Assembly (NCBI GenBank): GCA_948815685.1
Contig: CAQJOC010000005.1
Coordinates: 1 to 28,307, forward strand
Direction of reading: 5' to 3'
Length of the DNA: 28,307 nucleotides
Source: an uncultured Eubacteriales bacterium
GTDB lineage: Bacteria > Bacillota > Clostridia > Oscillospirales > Acutalibacteraceae
The notes beneath the pieces were generated by a model. The model saw only the letters and a program-made list of their open reading frames with translations. It was not told the DNA's origin and did not search any database. How positions within the stretch are numbered: the stretch's first letter is position 1; each line of letters begins with the position of its first letter. Below, in pieces: positions 12,255 through 20,822 of this stretch. The position numbers and the translations under genes were made by a program.

Positions 12255-14924
12255 ATGGACTGGCATAATTTAAGTTATAATGATGTAATGAAAAAGTTCG
12301 GAGTTAATGAAAGTGGAATACCAAGTAGAAAAATTAAAGGACTTGGGTCTAAATATGGCAAAAATACTTTAACCCAAAAAGCTAAACCTACTTTAATTAA
12401 AAGATTTTTTGAACAGTTTTCTGATTTTATGGTTCTCATACTATTAGCAGCCTGCGGAGTTTCTTTTGTCACTGCAATTATAGATAAAGATGGAAATTAT
12501 GCCGACCCAATAATTATACTCTTTATAGTTGTATTTAATTCAATTATCGGAGCTTTGCAGGAAAGCAAAGCGGAAAAAGCAATTGATTCATTAAAAAAGC
12601 TTTCTGCACCGTATACAAAAGTAATACGCGACGGAAAACAATTAAGTATTCCTTCTGAAGATGTTTTTCCGGGAGATATTTTTGTAATTGAGGCCGGGGA
12701 TTCCGTCTGTGCCGATGCAAGAATAATAGAATCTCATGATTTAAAAGTAGAAGAATCATCCCTTACGGGGGAATCTCATGCTGTAAGAAAAGAGGCAGAA
12801 ACTATATTAGCTAAAGATACACCTGTTGCAGAAAGAAAAAATATGGTTTTTGCTTCAAGTTCAATAGTATCAGGTCATGCAAAAGTAGTAGCAGTGGAAA
12901 CAGGAATGAACACTCAGGTTGGGAAAATCGCTCACCTAATAAATGAGGGAGAAAGACCACAGACTCCCCTTCAAGAGAAACTTGCAGAAACAGGTAAAAT
13001 CTTAGGAATCGGAATAATTATTATAAGCTTTGTGATATTTATTTTAGGTATGCTTCAAGGAACGGAACCTTTAGAAATGTTTATGATAGCGATAAGTCTG
13101 GCTGTGGCGGCAATACCCGAAGGATTACCCGCTGTTGTAACGATAGTTTTAGCAATAGGCGTAAGAAAAATGGCTTCAAAAAATGCAATAGTACGAAGAC
13201 TTCCTGCTGTGGAAACTTTGGGAAGCGCAAATGTGATTTGTTCAGATAAAACGGGGACATTAACTCAAAACAAAATGACCGTTACCGAAATTAGAAGTAT
13301 AAACGGAAAAGAAAAAACAAATTCCGAAATGTCACAAGAGATTTTGGAGTACTGTGCTCTTTGCAACAATTCTGAATTAAATCAGCAAAATAAGGATTTG
13401 GCAAAAGGAGAGCCCACAGAAAATGCTCTTTTACTTGCAGCACAAAAAAATGGGAAAAATAAAAAAGAACTAGAAAAGAAATACATTCGTGTAAAGGAAA
13501 TTTCGTTTGATTCGAAAAGAAAACTTATGACTACAATACATAAATTACCTGACGGTGGATACAAAATAATTACCAAAGGAGCTCCGGATTTACTTTTAAA
13601 ACTGTGTACGCATTATAAGGTTGATGAAAAGATTTTTGCTTTAGATAAAAACGTAATAAAAAAGATAGAAAATCTAAACGAATCTATGACGTCCAAAGCA
13701 CTCAGAAGTTTAGGAGTTGCATATAAAAATAGCGAAAGAATGCCTGACGGAACTACTTTCGAATCTAATTTAATTTTTTGTGGCTTAGTTGGAATAACCG
13801 ACCCACCAAGACCTGAAGCAAAAACTGCGGTACAGGAATGTTTAAATGCCGGAATCAAACCGGTAATGATAACTGGAGACCACCCCGGAACTGCTAATGC
13901 AATTGCTTTGGAACTTGGGATATTATCCAAAGATGGTAAATCAATGAGCGGAAAAGAACTGGATAAAATGAGTCAGGAGGGACTTGAAAAGGTAATATCG
14001 GATTATTCGGTATTTTCAAGAGTGTCCCCTGAGCATAAGGTAAGAATTGTAAAAGCTTTTCAGGCAAATGGGAATATCGTCGCAATGACAGGAGATGGAG
14101 TAAACGATGCTCCTGCACTAAAAATATCTGATATAGGCTGTGCGATGGGAAAGTCCGGAACAGATGTTGCAAAATCAGCATCCGATATAATTTTAACGGA
14201 CGACAATTTTTCCACTATAGTTGAAGCAGTGAAACAAGGACGAGGGATTTTTGAAAATATTAAAAAAGCTATTCATTTTTTGCTGTCGACAAATGTAGGA
14301 GAAATAATAGCAGTATTAGCTGCATTTATTTTACATATGCCTTCACCGCTTCTTGCAATACAACTTTTATGGATAAACTTAGTAACGGATTCATTTCCGG
14401 CTCTTGCATTGGGAATTGATCCAATGGATAAAAAAATTATGCAAAAACATCCTAATAATACACAAAAAAATTTGTTTGCAGGAGGTCTATGGTATAACAT
14501 TTTAGTCGAAGGAAGTTTTATAGGTGCTATAGCCCTTTTAGCCTTTACCATAGGCCGTGTATTTTTTGATGAAAGTTCTATACCTATTATTGGAAGAACA
14601 ATGGCTTTTGCTGTACTTGGATTATCACAAATTATTCATTCATTTAACGTAAGAAGCGAGAAACCTTTAAAAGAAACGGGATTTTTTGGAAATAAGTATT
14701 TGATAGGAGCTTTTTTACTTTGCTCATTTTTGCAGATATCCGTTGTAACGGTTCCAAGCTTATGTGTATTGTTTAGGACATCAACTCTTAATTTAATGCA
14801 ATGGATTATAGTTTTGTTGCTTGCGTTGTCTCCTTTAGCGATATCTGAATTAGAAAAATATCTTATTGGTATAGGAAATACCTCGCAAAAATTATGTAGC
14901 AACAATACCTCTTTAGATTTTTAA
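12255..14924 (+). CDS. P-type calcium-transporting ATPase (type IIA)
   Basis: An 889-residue SERCA/PMR1-like pump that exports Ca2+ across the plasma membrane at the cost of ATP. Present: N-terminal cation domain, actuator TGES (171-174), M4 PEGLP (288-292), phosphorylation motif DKTGTLT (331-337, D331), KGAPD (441-445), hinge TGDGVNDAP (612-620), and ten hydrophobic helices. Ca-ligand equivalents are kept: E289 in M4, N680 and E683 in M5 (STNVGEII), and N708, T711 and D712 in M6 (INLVTDSFPAL). ATG 12255 is preferred over 12192 because GGAG lies 9 nt upstream and the family N-terminus begins there. A TATAAT at 12224-12229 could be its -10, with a poor -35. It is a single gene with no partner. 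Confidence 0.95.
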   Translation: MDWHNLSYNDVMKKFGVNESGIPSRKIKGLGSKYGKNTLTQKAKPTLIKRFFEQFSDFMVLILLAACGVSFVTAIIDKDGNYADPIIILFIVVFNSIIGALQESKAEKAIDSLKKLSAPYTKVIRDGKQLSIPSEDVFPGDIFVIEAGDSVCADARIIESHDLKVEESSLTGESHAVRKEAETILAKDTPVAERKNMVFASSSIVSGHAKVVAVETGMNTQVGKIAHLINEGERPQTPLQEKLAETGKILGIGIIIISFVIFILGMLQGTEPLEMFMIAISLAVAAIPEGLPAVVTIVLAIGVRKMASKNAIVRRLPAVETLGSANVICSDKTGTLTQNKMTVTEIRSINGKEKTNSEMSQEILEYCALCNNSELNQQNKDLAKGEPTENALLLAAQKNGKNKKELEKKYIRVKEISFDSKRKLMTTIHKLPDGGYKIITKGAPDLLLKLCTHYKVDEKIFALDKNVIKKIENLNESMTSKALRSLGVAYKNSERMPDGTTFESNLIFCGLVGITDPPRPEAKTAVQECLNAGIKPVMITGDHPGTANAIALELGILSKDGKSMSGKELDKMSQEGLEKVISDYSVFSRVSPEHKVRIVKAFQANGNIVAMTGDGVNDAPALKISDIGCAMGKSGTDVAKSASDIILTDDNFSTIVEAVKQGRGIFENIKKAIHFLLSTNVGEIIAVLAAFILHMPSPLLAIQLLWINLVTDSFPALALGIDPMDKKIMQKHPNNTQKNLFAGGLWYNILVEGSFIGAIALLAFTIGRVFFDESSIPIIGRTMAFAVLGLSQIIHSFNVRSEKPLKETGFFGNKYLIGAFLLCSFLQISVVTVPSLCVLFRTSTLNLMQWIIVLLLALSPLAISELEKYLIGIGNTSQKLCSNNTSLDF

Positions 14925-15192
14925 ATAAATTATATAATAAATTCATATAAATATTTAATTTTCGATAATTTTTTATTGTTATATAACATAAAAATATACC
15001 TATAAATCTTATTTAAATTTTATAAATATCTTCTGTGAGGTGTTTCCTTAATAAAAAGACTCCCTCAAAATGGATTAGTTCAAAAAAGGTACCCTTACAA
15101 GACTTAATTTTATATAATAATAATAATAAATCGCGATTACATAACATATAATTATTAAAAACATAAATAATGAAAATTTTTTCAAAAAAGTA
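14925..15192. other. AT-rich intergenic region
   Basis: No gene and no convincing terminator for the ATPase. The 16 bases at 15036-15051 (TGAGGTGTTTCCTTAA) recur inverted at 20723-20738, at the outer end of a hairpin element there. The adjoining 15057-15106 is a more GC-rich island that could be the stub of an insertion sequence, but I cannot identify it. Confidence 0.4.
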
Positions 15193-15221
15193 TTGACTAA
15201 TATATTTTTTAATGTTATTAT
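15193..15221 (+). promoter_or_regulatory. Promoter of the 5S rRNA gene
   Basis: TTGACT (15193-15198), 17 nt, TATTAT (15216-15221), placing the RNA start some ten bases before the 5S end. The hexamers match those of the 9610 promoter. Confidence 0.8.
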
Positions 15222-15236
15222 TTATAACGTAATGAA

Positions 15237-15352
15237 GTTAGTGTTGATGACATTGAGGGTACACTCGTTCTCGTTCCGAACACGAAAGTTAAGCTCAATA
15301 GTGCCGAAAATACTTGACCGGCAGCGGTTTGGGAAAATAGGAAGATGCTAAC
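15237..15352 (+). rRNA. rrf: 5S ribosomal RNA
   Basis: 116 nt. The ends pair over 9 bp (15237-15245 with 15344-15352, with G-U pairs). The family core CCGAACACGAAAGTTAAGC is present at 15276-15294, and the 3' half (GCCGAAAATACTTGACCGGC, then GGGAAAATAGG) has the usual loop E/helix IV layout. It has its own promoter and terminator and no 16S or 23S gene within the window, so it is a free-standing 5S gene. Confidence 0.93.
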
Positions 15353-15358
15353 ATTTAA

Positions 15359-15395
15359 AATAAGTAACAGCTGTAAAGTTGTTGCTTATTTTTTT
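15359..15395 (+). terminator. Intrinsic terminator of 5S rRNA
   Basis: A 13-bp stem (15359-15371 with 15378-15390, two G-U pairs), loop TGTAAA, running into a seven-T tract. It begins 7 nt after the 5S end. Confidence 0.9.
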
Positions 15396-15425
15396 GTTAA
15401 GCTCTAAAGAGAGAGAAATTTACAT

Positions 15426-15495
15426 TATATACTAATCGCAGTTAAAAAAGATAAAAATTGCGTTCCAATAATACGGTACTGTATAGTTCAATATG
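15426..15495 (-). repeat. Intergenic repeat, copy A
   Basis: Read on the minus strand it matches copy B (21077-21162). The best part is TTTTTATCTTTTTTAACTGC followed by GATTAGTATATA, with weaker similarity upstream (TATTGAAC...ACAGTA...TATTATT). It lies just after the 5S terminator. Function unknown. Confidence 0.5.
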
Positions 15496-15619
15496 GTATG
15501 TGACCTGTGTATTTTATAATATATATATCTTTTAAACTGTAGTGACCATAAAACTGATATAAGATTATTTTAAATCGGAACAGCTATAGCTTTTGCATAT
15601 TTTCGCAGGGGTCATTCCT
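15496..15619. other. Intergenic region between repeat copies A and C
   Basis: No recognisable gene. A 26-codon minus-strand frame with ATG (15565-15645, MKVKFVNNKGMTPAKICKSY...) runs into copy C. The same first residues (FVNNK) can be read in copy B, so a decayed coding origin of the repeat is possible but unproven. Confidence 0.3.
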
Positions 15620-15672
15620 TTATTATTTACAAATTTGACTTTCATCTCTTTTAGCTACGACTACTATATATA
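15620..15672 (+). repeat. Intergenic repeat, copy C
   Basis: Similar to copy B at 21111-21162: TTATTATTTAC.AA...TTT.ATCT.TTTT..CT.CGA.TACTATATATA. The most diverged of the three copies, about 100 nt upstream of the M16 peptidase operon. Confidence 0.45.
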
Positions 15673-15770
15673 CTTTTAGTAGCGTCTCAACTGATTTTGC
15701 AATGTTTTTTTGAAAGTTTTTGTGATAAACTAAACTTAAACAAAATATTTTGGGAGGGAATACATTAAAA

Positions 15771-17057
15771 ATGCTTGACAGACAAACTAATCAAATATGT
15801 GAAGGTGTCAATATTTCATATATTAAAAGTCAAAAATTCAAAGTAGCCAGAGTGTCTTTTACGGTTTTTGTTCCTTTAAATAAAGAAACCGCTTCGCTGA
15901 ATGCTGTTTTATTGGCTGTACTGGAAAGAAGTTGCAAAAAATATCCCGATTTTTCCTCATTTAACAAAAAACTCGAAGAACTTTACGGTGCTAATATTTA
16001 TTCCAGTGTGGATAAGGTAGGAGATTCTCAGGCTTTAACTATATCGGCTGTGTGCATAAATGATGATTCCGCTTTTGACAAAAGCAAAGTAACTCTTAAT
16101 GTTGCCGAATTATTAAGTGAGATGATTTTTAATCCTTGCCTTGATGGAGAAAAATTCAGAGAAGAAGATGTTATTCAGGCAAAAAGGCAAATTAAGGAAA
16201 TGATACAATCTGAGCAAAATGATAAAAAATCTTATGCAAAGCTTCGTTGTACGGAGCTGATGTGTCAGGACGAAAAATTTGGAATAAATAAATACGGTAA
16301 AAAAGAAGATATAGACAAAATAACTTCCGAAAATTTATTCCAAGCTTGGAAAAACCTTTTGGAAACCGGTAAAACAGAAATTTTAATTTTAGGAAATCAT
16401 GATTATAATGCCGCTTACAAGCTGTTTTTAGAAAAATTTTCCAAAATTCAAAGAAAAAATATCCAAAAATGTGAAACATTTATTAAAGACCGGGTCGAAA
16501 ATGTAAGGGAATTTGAAGATTTTTTGGATGTTTCTCAGTGTAAACTGGTTATCGGATTTAGGGTACCGATTAAAACTGAGGAATATATATTTTCTACAGG
16601 GTTGATGTCTGCTTTATTGGGCGGGACTCCGACATCTAAACTTTTCTTAAATGTAAGGGAAACACTTAGTCTTTGCTATTATTGTTCTTCAAATTTTAAT
16701 AAAGACAAAGGCATAATGTTTATTGAAAGCGGAATTGAACAGAAAAATTTTATCAGGGCAAAGCAAGAAATATTAAAGCAACTGGAAGAAATAAAAAAAG
16801 GAAATTTCAGCGAAGAAGAACTTGATGAAACTAAAATATATTTAAGTCAAAGCTTTAAAAAGATAGAAGATAGCTTAAGTGCCATAGGCGGATGGTATAT
16901 TTGTCAGTCTTTATCGAAAAAAGTTTTTACTCCCAAGGAATATGCAAATCGTATAAACAGCGTAACAAAATCACAAATTATCGAAGCTGCAAAAAACATA
17001 CAACTTGATACAATTTATTTATTGATGGGAAAAGGGGGAAAAATCAGTGAAACTTAA
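15771..17057 (+). CDS. M16 peptidase-like protein, non-catalytic partner (YmfF type)
   Basis: 428 residues of insulinase (M16) fold, two halves, without the HxxEH zinc motif: the matching region reads LLAVLERSCKKYPDF. It corresponds to the YmfF subunit that pairs with a YmfH subunit, as in other two-subunit M16 enzymes where one chain lost its metal site. The C-terminal half keeps the family GG.PTSKLFLNVRE.LSLCYY block. ATG 15771 is chosen; GGGAGG lies 13 nt upstream, somewhat far, and an in-frame TTG at 15750 falls inside that ribosome site and is unlikely. It overlaps the next gene by 11 nt, so the pair is made together. Possible roles are peptide clearance or processing; the substrate is unknown. 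Confidence 0.9.
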   Translation: MLDRQTNQICEGVNISYIKSQKFKVARVSFTVFVPLNKETASLNAVLLAVLERSCKKYPDFSSFNKKLEELYGANIYSSVDKVGDSQALTISAVCINDDSAFDKSKVTLNVAELLSEMIFNPCLDGEKFREEDVIQAKRQIKEMIQSEQNDKKSYAKLRCTELMCQDEKFGINKYGKKEDIDKITSENLFQAWKNLLETGKTEILILGNHDYNAAYKLFLEKFSKIQRKNIQKCETFIKDRVENVREFEDFLDVSQCKLVIGFRVPIKTEEYIFSTGLMSALLGGTPTSKLFLNVRETLSLCYYCSSNFNKDKGIMFIESGIEQKNFIRAKQEILKQLEEIKKGNFSEEELDETKIYLSQSFKKIEDSLSAIGGWYICQSLSKKVFTPKEYANRINSVTKSQIIEAAKNIQLDTIYLLMGKGGKISET

Positions 17058-18327
17058 AGAAATTTCAAGTAACCATCTAAATGAAAAATACTTTTATATG
17101 AAACATCCATCCGGACTGAATATATATTTGTATCCCAAAAAAGACTACAATTCTTCATATGCAGTATTAGGAGTCAATTATGGTTCCATAGATGCGACTT
17201 TTAAAACAAGTAATAACAAAATAATAACCGTACCTGACGGAATTGCCCATTATTTAGAGCACAAACTTTTTGAAGGAGAAAAAGGTAGTGCTTTTGACCT
17301 TTATGCAAAAACTGGAGCATCGGCAAATGCATATACTTCCTTTGACAAAACCGCATACCTGTTTTCGTGTTCGGATAAATTTCAAGAATCTTTGGAAATA
17401 CTTCTCGATTTTGTACAATCTCCTTATTTTACGGATGAAAATGTCGAAAAAGAAAGAGGAATTATTGCACAGGAAATAAAAATGTATGAAGACAGTCCCG
17501 ACTGGAGAGTATATTTTAATCTTCTTACGGCTATGTATAAAAATCATCCCATTAATTTGGATATAGCGGGGACGGTTGAATCTATTTCACGAATCACTCC
17601 GGAATATTTATATGAATGCTATAAGGCATTTTACAATTTAAATAATATGTCACTCTGCATTTCAGGTAATATAGATACAGACGATACTATGGCAATAATA
17701 GACAAGCATCTGAAATATTCGGAACCATTTTCAACTGAAAGAATAATCCCCCAAGAACCTCGGGAAGTTGTAAAAAAAGAGGTCTCTCAAAGTTTTGATA
17801 TTGGGACTTCCGTATTCCAGTTGGGATTTAAAGGAAATCTCGAAACTGCAAGAGCAAGTGAAAAAGATTTGGCGTGCACAAATATAATATTAACAGCTTT
17901 AGCCTCTAAGGCGTCACCAATGTATGCGAGACTTTTAAATTTGGGGCTTATAAACACGTCATCATTTGATTGTGAGTATATGGAGGCTCCGGGTATGGCT
18001 GCCGCAATTTTTGCCGGTGAGTCAAGCGACCCTTATAAAGCTGCTCAAGTCATAAAAGAGGAAATAGAAAAAATTCATGCAAGCGGAATAGATGAAGAAA
18101 CATTAAATTGGACTAAAAAATCTTTATATGGAGAAAACATAGGAGGATTTAACAGTGTAAACGGAATTGCCAACAGTTTACTTGATTTTTCTTTTGCCGA
18201 AAGAGAAATCTTTAAATATATGGATTGTATATTTAAGGTAAGTTTAGATGAGGTTAATGCAAAACTGAAGGAAATTCTTGACGTTGAAGCTTCTTCTCTG
18301 TCGGTAGTGAAACCAAATGAAAAGTAA
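17047..18327 (+). CDS. Catalytic M16 zinc peptidase (YmfH type)
   Basis: 426 residues. The inverted zinc motif H68-Y-L-E71-H72 is intact (GIAHYLEHKLFEG), with a likely third ligand at E143 (ERGIIAQEIKMYED). The start is GTG 17047 with GGGGGA about 7 nt upstream, overlapping the end of the first subunit. The two proteins should form a heterodimeric clamshell, with this chain supplying catalysis. No signal peptide, so it is cytosolic. It overlaps lgt by 11 nt, so three genes are tightly packed. Members of this pair occur in some peptide-biosynthesis clusters, but no such cluster is visible here. Confidence 0.93.
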   Translation: MKLKEISSNHLNEKYFYMKHPSGLNIYLYPKKDYNSSYAVLGVNYGSIDATFKTSNNKIITVPDGIAHYLEHKLFEGEKGSAFDLYAKTGASANAYTSFDKTAYLFSCSDKFQESLEILLDFVQSPYFTDENVEKERGIIAQEIKMYEDSPDWRVYFNLLTAMYKNHPINLDIAGTVESISRITPEYLYECYKAFYNLNNMSLCISGNIDTDDTMAIIDKHLKYSEPFSTERIIPQEPREVVKKEVSQSFDIGTSVFQLGFKGNLETARASEKDLACTNIILTALASKASPMYARLLNLGLINTSSFDCEYMEAPGMAAAIFAGESSDPYKAAQVIKEEIEKIHASGIDEETLNWTKKSLYGENIGGFNSVNGIANSLLDFSFAEREIFKYMDCIFKVSLDEVNAKLKEILDVEASSLSVVKPNEK

Positions 18328-19168
18328 TTTATATCATGTGTCGTTTCCTTATCTCGGAATAAATGTAAATATAAATCCGATTGCTTTTGCAATCGGACCG
18401 ATGCGGGTGCGTTGGTATGGAATAATTTTAGCGACGGGATTTTTAACGGCTTTTATATATGTATATCTTAGAGCCGATAGATTTAAAGTAAATAGAGAAG
18501 ATTTGACCAACGTTATAATTTTTGGAACAATGTGCGGAATTTTGGGAGCCAGATTATATTATGTGGTGTTTTATCCGGATAATTTTTACAAATTAAACCC
18601 TCAAAAGATTTTTAACATCTATGAAGGTGGTATGGCTATCTACGGAGGAATAATAGCCGGACTTTTAGGCGGGATAATAGTTTCCAAATTGAAACGAGTT
18701 AAAATTTTATCCGCACTGGATTTGTGTTCATTGGGACTATTCCTTGGACAAGCTATAGGAAGATGGGGAAATTTTTTTAATCAAGAAGCATTTGGAAACG
18801 AAACAAAGCTTCCTTGGGGCATGTCAAGCGAGGCTACAAAAAACATTACAGTACATCCTTGTTTTTTATATGAATCCCTGTGGTGCATTTTAGGCTTTGC
18901 GATTTTGCACATTTTAAGTAATAGTAAACGCCTGCAAGAAGGCACATATTTTATCTCTTACATTTTATGGTATGGAATTGGCAGAGCCTTTATTGAAAGT
19001 TTTAGAACGGATAGTTTAATGATTATTAATGCGAAAGTATCTCAACTTTTTTCGTTAATTTTGGTATTTGTCTCGATTTGTATTATTATTTTCAAACATA
19101 TAAAAGTAAAGAACTTAAGAATGGCAATTAATAAATTTAAAAATATCATCAAACATAAAAAAGGATAG
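18317..19168 (+). CDS. lgt: Phosphatidylglycerol-prolipoprotein diacylglyceryl transferase
   Basis: Lgt moves diacylglycerol from phosphatidylglycerol onto the lipobox Cys of prolipoproteins, the first step of lipoprotein maturation, in the plasma membrane. 283 residues with about seven transmembrane helices and the signature GRWGNFFNQE (148-157), which holds the residues equal to E. coli R143, N146 and E151, plus the distal IGRAFIESFRTDS. At the site equal to E. coli H103 there is Y109 (EGGMAIYGGII). I believe Tyr at this site is also found in other Clostridia. The ATG overlaps the M16 gene by 11 nt. Confidence 0.96.
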   Translation: MKSNLYHVSFPYLGINVNINPIAFAIGPMRVRWYGIILATGFLTAFIYVYLRADRFKVNREDLTNVIIFGTMCGILGARLYYVVFYPDNFYKLNPQKIFNIYEGGMAIYGGIIAGLLGGIIVSKLKRVKILSALDLCSLGLFLGQAIGRWGNFFNQEAFGNETKLPWGMSSEATKNITVHPCFLYESLWCILGFAILHILSNSKRLQEGTYFISYILWYGIGRAFIESFRTDSLMIINAKVSQLFSLILVFVSICIIIFKHIKVKNLRMAINKFKNIIKHKKG

Positions 19169-19432
19169 TTATGAAAATAAAAAAGTACAAGCTAATCAAT
19201 AGCAATGCGATTAAGGATTATAAAATTAAAATATGAAAAACGATTTGGACTATAAAAAACTAACTTGAAAACTAAACTAATATTTCACTGAAAAAAGTGG
19301 ACAAGTCTGTCTTCCCGGGCTGTTATCAGGGCCTTTTAGGGTGAATTTTAAAATGAGGGAATTCCACGTTTGCTTTCTCATTGGACGTTTTTGGTTACTT
19401 TTCTGTCACCTGATAAAAATGAACAGAGGAAA
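19169..19432. other. Intergenic region between convergent genes
   Basis: No gene seen. A patch at about 19300-19410 is more GC-rich than its surroundings (CCCGGGC, TTATCAGGGCC) and could be an eroded repeat or gene fragment. No clear terminator for lgt or for the convergent 19433 gene. Confidence 0.35.
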
Positions 19433-20506
19433 TTAAAAAAATGTTTTAATTTCTACAGCCTCCCATTTTTGAAGTTGTTTCACTATAATTTTAAACAACA
19501 AGATGTCCAAATAAAGAAAAAGGGAGGACATAAATTCCTCTCTTTTCTCAAATTCATCAGTGTCTGTTATCATATCGATAGTCAATAGCATTGATGGTAT
19601 TTTTTTATTTATTCTTTTTAAGTTACCAATTATATCGCTGAAATTGGAGAACAATACGCTTTTCATATCATCTACAATTACTATCTTGTTTAGTTCCTTA
19701 TGGTCAGCGTTATAAAGGTCAATCACTTTATTAACATTTTCTGCCGTAAATTTAGTTTTAGCATTTGCAACAGCAGGTATTATAGGATTATTTCCTCTTT
19801 TACTTTTTTCTGCCTGTGCTTTACCAGTCTGCCCATATATTTTATTGGCTTCTTCGGCCTTGGTAACAAGGTATTTATTTAATCCCGGGATAATTGTTGT
19901 TTTAATACTTTTAGCATTTTCATTAAAATTGTTTTTTAATATATTAATCTCACTGCTTTCCCACGCGTTGTTTGCTTGAGATTTATCATAATTTTTTATT
20001 GCTTCTATTTTTTTCTGATAACCAGATATATCCTCAGTCAATTTATACAGTGGTGAATATGCATTTCCAATATCTTGCTTATATTTAGTTTTTAGATCAT
20101 TTGTGCTTATTAATCCGAGGTCAGAATAAAAATCGGGTTTTAGGTTTTCAAATTTGCTAATATTCTCTAAAGAAGTTGCATCTGCGATTAAAGCCTCTCC
20201 TATTTTTTTCAAAATGTTAATTTCTGTGTGTATTTCACGTAAGCCTTGTACAATTTTATTAAGGTTTGCTGTCGTATTGGGGTCTAGCCCTTCGCAAATA
20301 ATCTTCATATATTCTGACGACTGTGCTCCCACGGCTTTTTTCAAATTAAATTTAGTGTGGACTTTTCCAACGCCTGATTTTTCTTTTTCCGAACGATTAA
20401 TAGCTTTTAAAAAAAGTAAAGTTCCCATTTTGAATTTTTCACTGTCTTTACAAGTTTTTATTAAATGATTATATTGTTGAAAAGCCTTTGAAATATCCTT
20501 TTGCAT
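19433..20506 (-). CDS. Orphan helix-rich protein, unknown function
   Basis: A 357-residue protein that I do not recognise. Lys-rich, mostly helical by eye, no signal peptide or convincing membrane span; the only strongly hydrophobic stretch is MSSLFLYLDILLFKIIV near the C-terminus. The start at 20506 has AAAGGAG 9 nt upstream, and the promoter is consensus-perfect, so the gene is real and probably well expressed. The middle (about 85-210) looks like long helices with possible coiled coil. The C-terminal third weakly resembles the 11175 protein. It lies alone between lgt and tRNA-fMet, convergent with lgt. A cytosolic or exported effector-like role is possible but not shown. Confidence 0.8.
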   Translation of the reverse strand: MQKDISKAFQQYNHLIKTCKDSEKFKMGTLLFLKAINRSEKEKSGVGKVHTKFNLKKAVGAQSSEYMKIICEGLDPNTTANLNKIVQGLREIHTEINILKKIGEALIADATSLENISKFENLKPDFYSDLGLISTNDLKTKYKQDIGNAYSPLYKLTEDISGYQKKIEAIKNYDKSQANNAWESSEINILKNNFNENAKSIKTTIIPGLNKYLVTKAEEANKIYGQTGKAQAEKSKRGNNPIIPAVANAKTKFTAENVNKVIDLYNADHKELNKIVIVDDMKSVLFSNFSDIIGNLKRINKKIPSMLLTIDMITDTDEFEKREEFMSSLFLYLDILLFKIIVKQLQKWEAVEIKTFF

Positions 20507-20542
20507 AATGTATCACTCCTTTTATTTTTTGTGTCATCTGTT

Positions 20543-20571
20543 ATTATATACAAAAATAATAAATTTGTCAA
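20543..20571 (-). promoter_or_regulatory. Consensus-perfect promoter of the 19433 gene
   Basis: On the minus strand: TTGACA (20566-20571), 17 nt, TATAAT (20543-20548), exact consensus. Start near 20536, leader about 30 nt. Confidence 0.9.
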
Positions 20572-20722
20572 TGCTTTATTATTTAAATTATTCAAAATCA
20601 TTTTTCTTTGCCATTTTATTTCATATTTGGAGATGTAGTAAAGGAATATGATAAAATAAGCGTTATTAAACTGGTGTTTTAAAATACTTTGCCTTGTTCT
20701 CTTACTGATTTTTGCTAATTGG

Positions 20723-20814
20723 TTAAGGAAACACCTCATAATACGTGAGAACGATCTCTAACTCTTTCTTCTTGCATTTAGGAGATTATTTGACGTGTAT
20801 TATGTGGTATTTCC
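20723..20814. repeat. About 90-bp hairpin element
   Basis: The outer arms GGAAACACCTCATAATACGT (20727-20746) and the reverse of ACGTGTATTATGTGGTATTTCC pair with two mismatches and a 2-nt gap. The interior also has self-complementary blocks (GATCTCTAA against TTAGGAGAT). Its left end (20723-20738) is a 16-base inverted match of 15036-15051. It is probably a small mobile or structural repeat. No T-run marks it as a terminator. Confidence 0.5.
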
Positions 20815-20822
20815 ATAAATAT

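Noticed and set aside
15565..15645. 26-codon minus-strand micro-ORF (MKVKFVNNKGMTPAKIC...)
   Set aside because: Too short to support; kept only as a hint about the origin of the three-copy repeat.
20461..20739. 92-codon minus-strand open frame over the 19433-gene promoter
   Set aside because: It overlaps a consensus promoter and the true gene start in another frame, and has no ribosome site.
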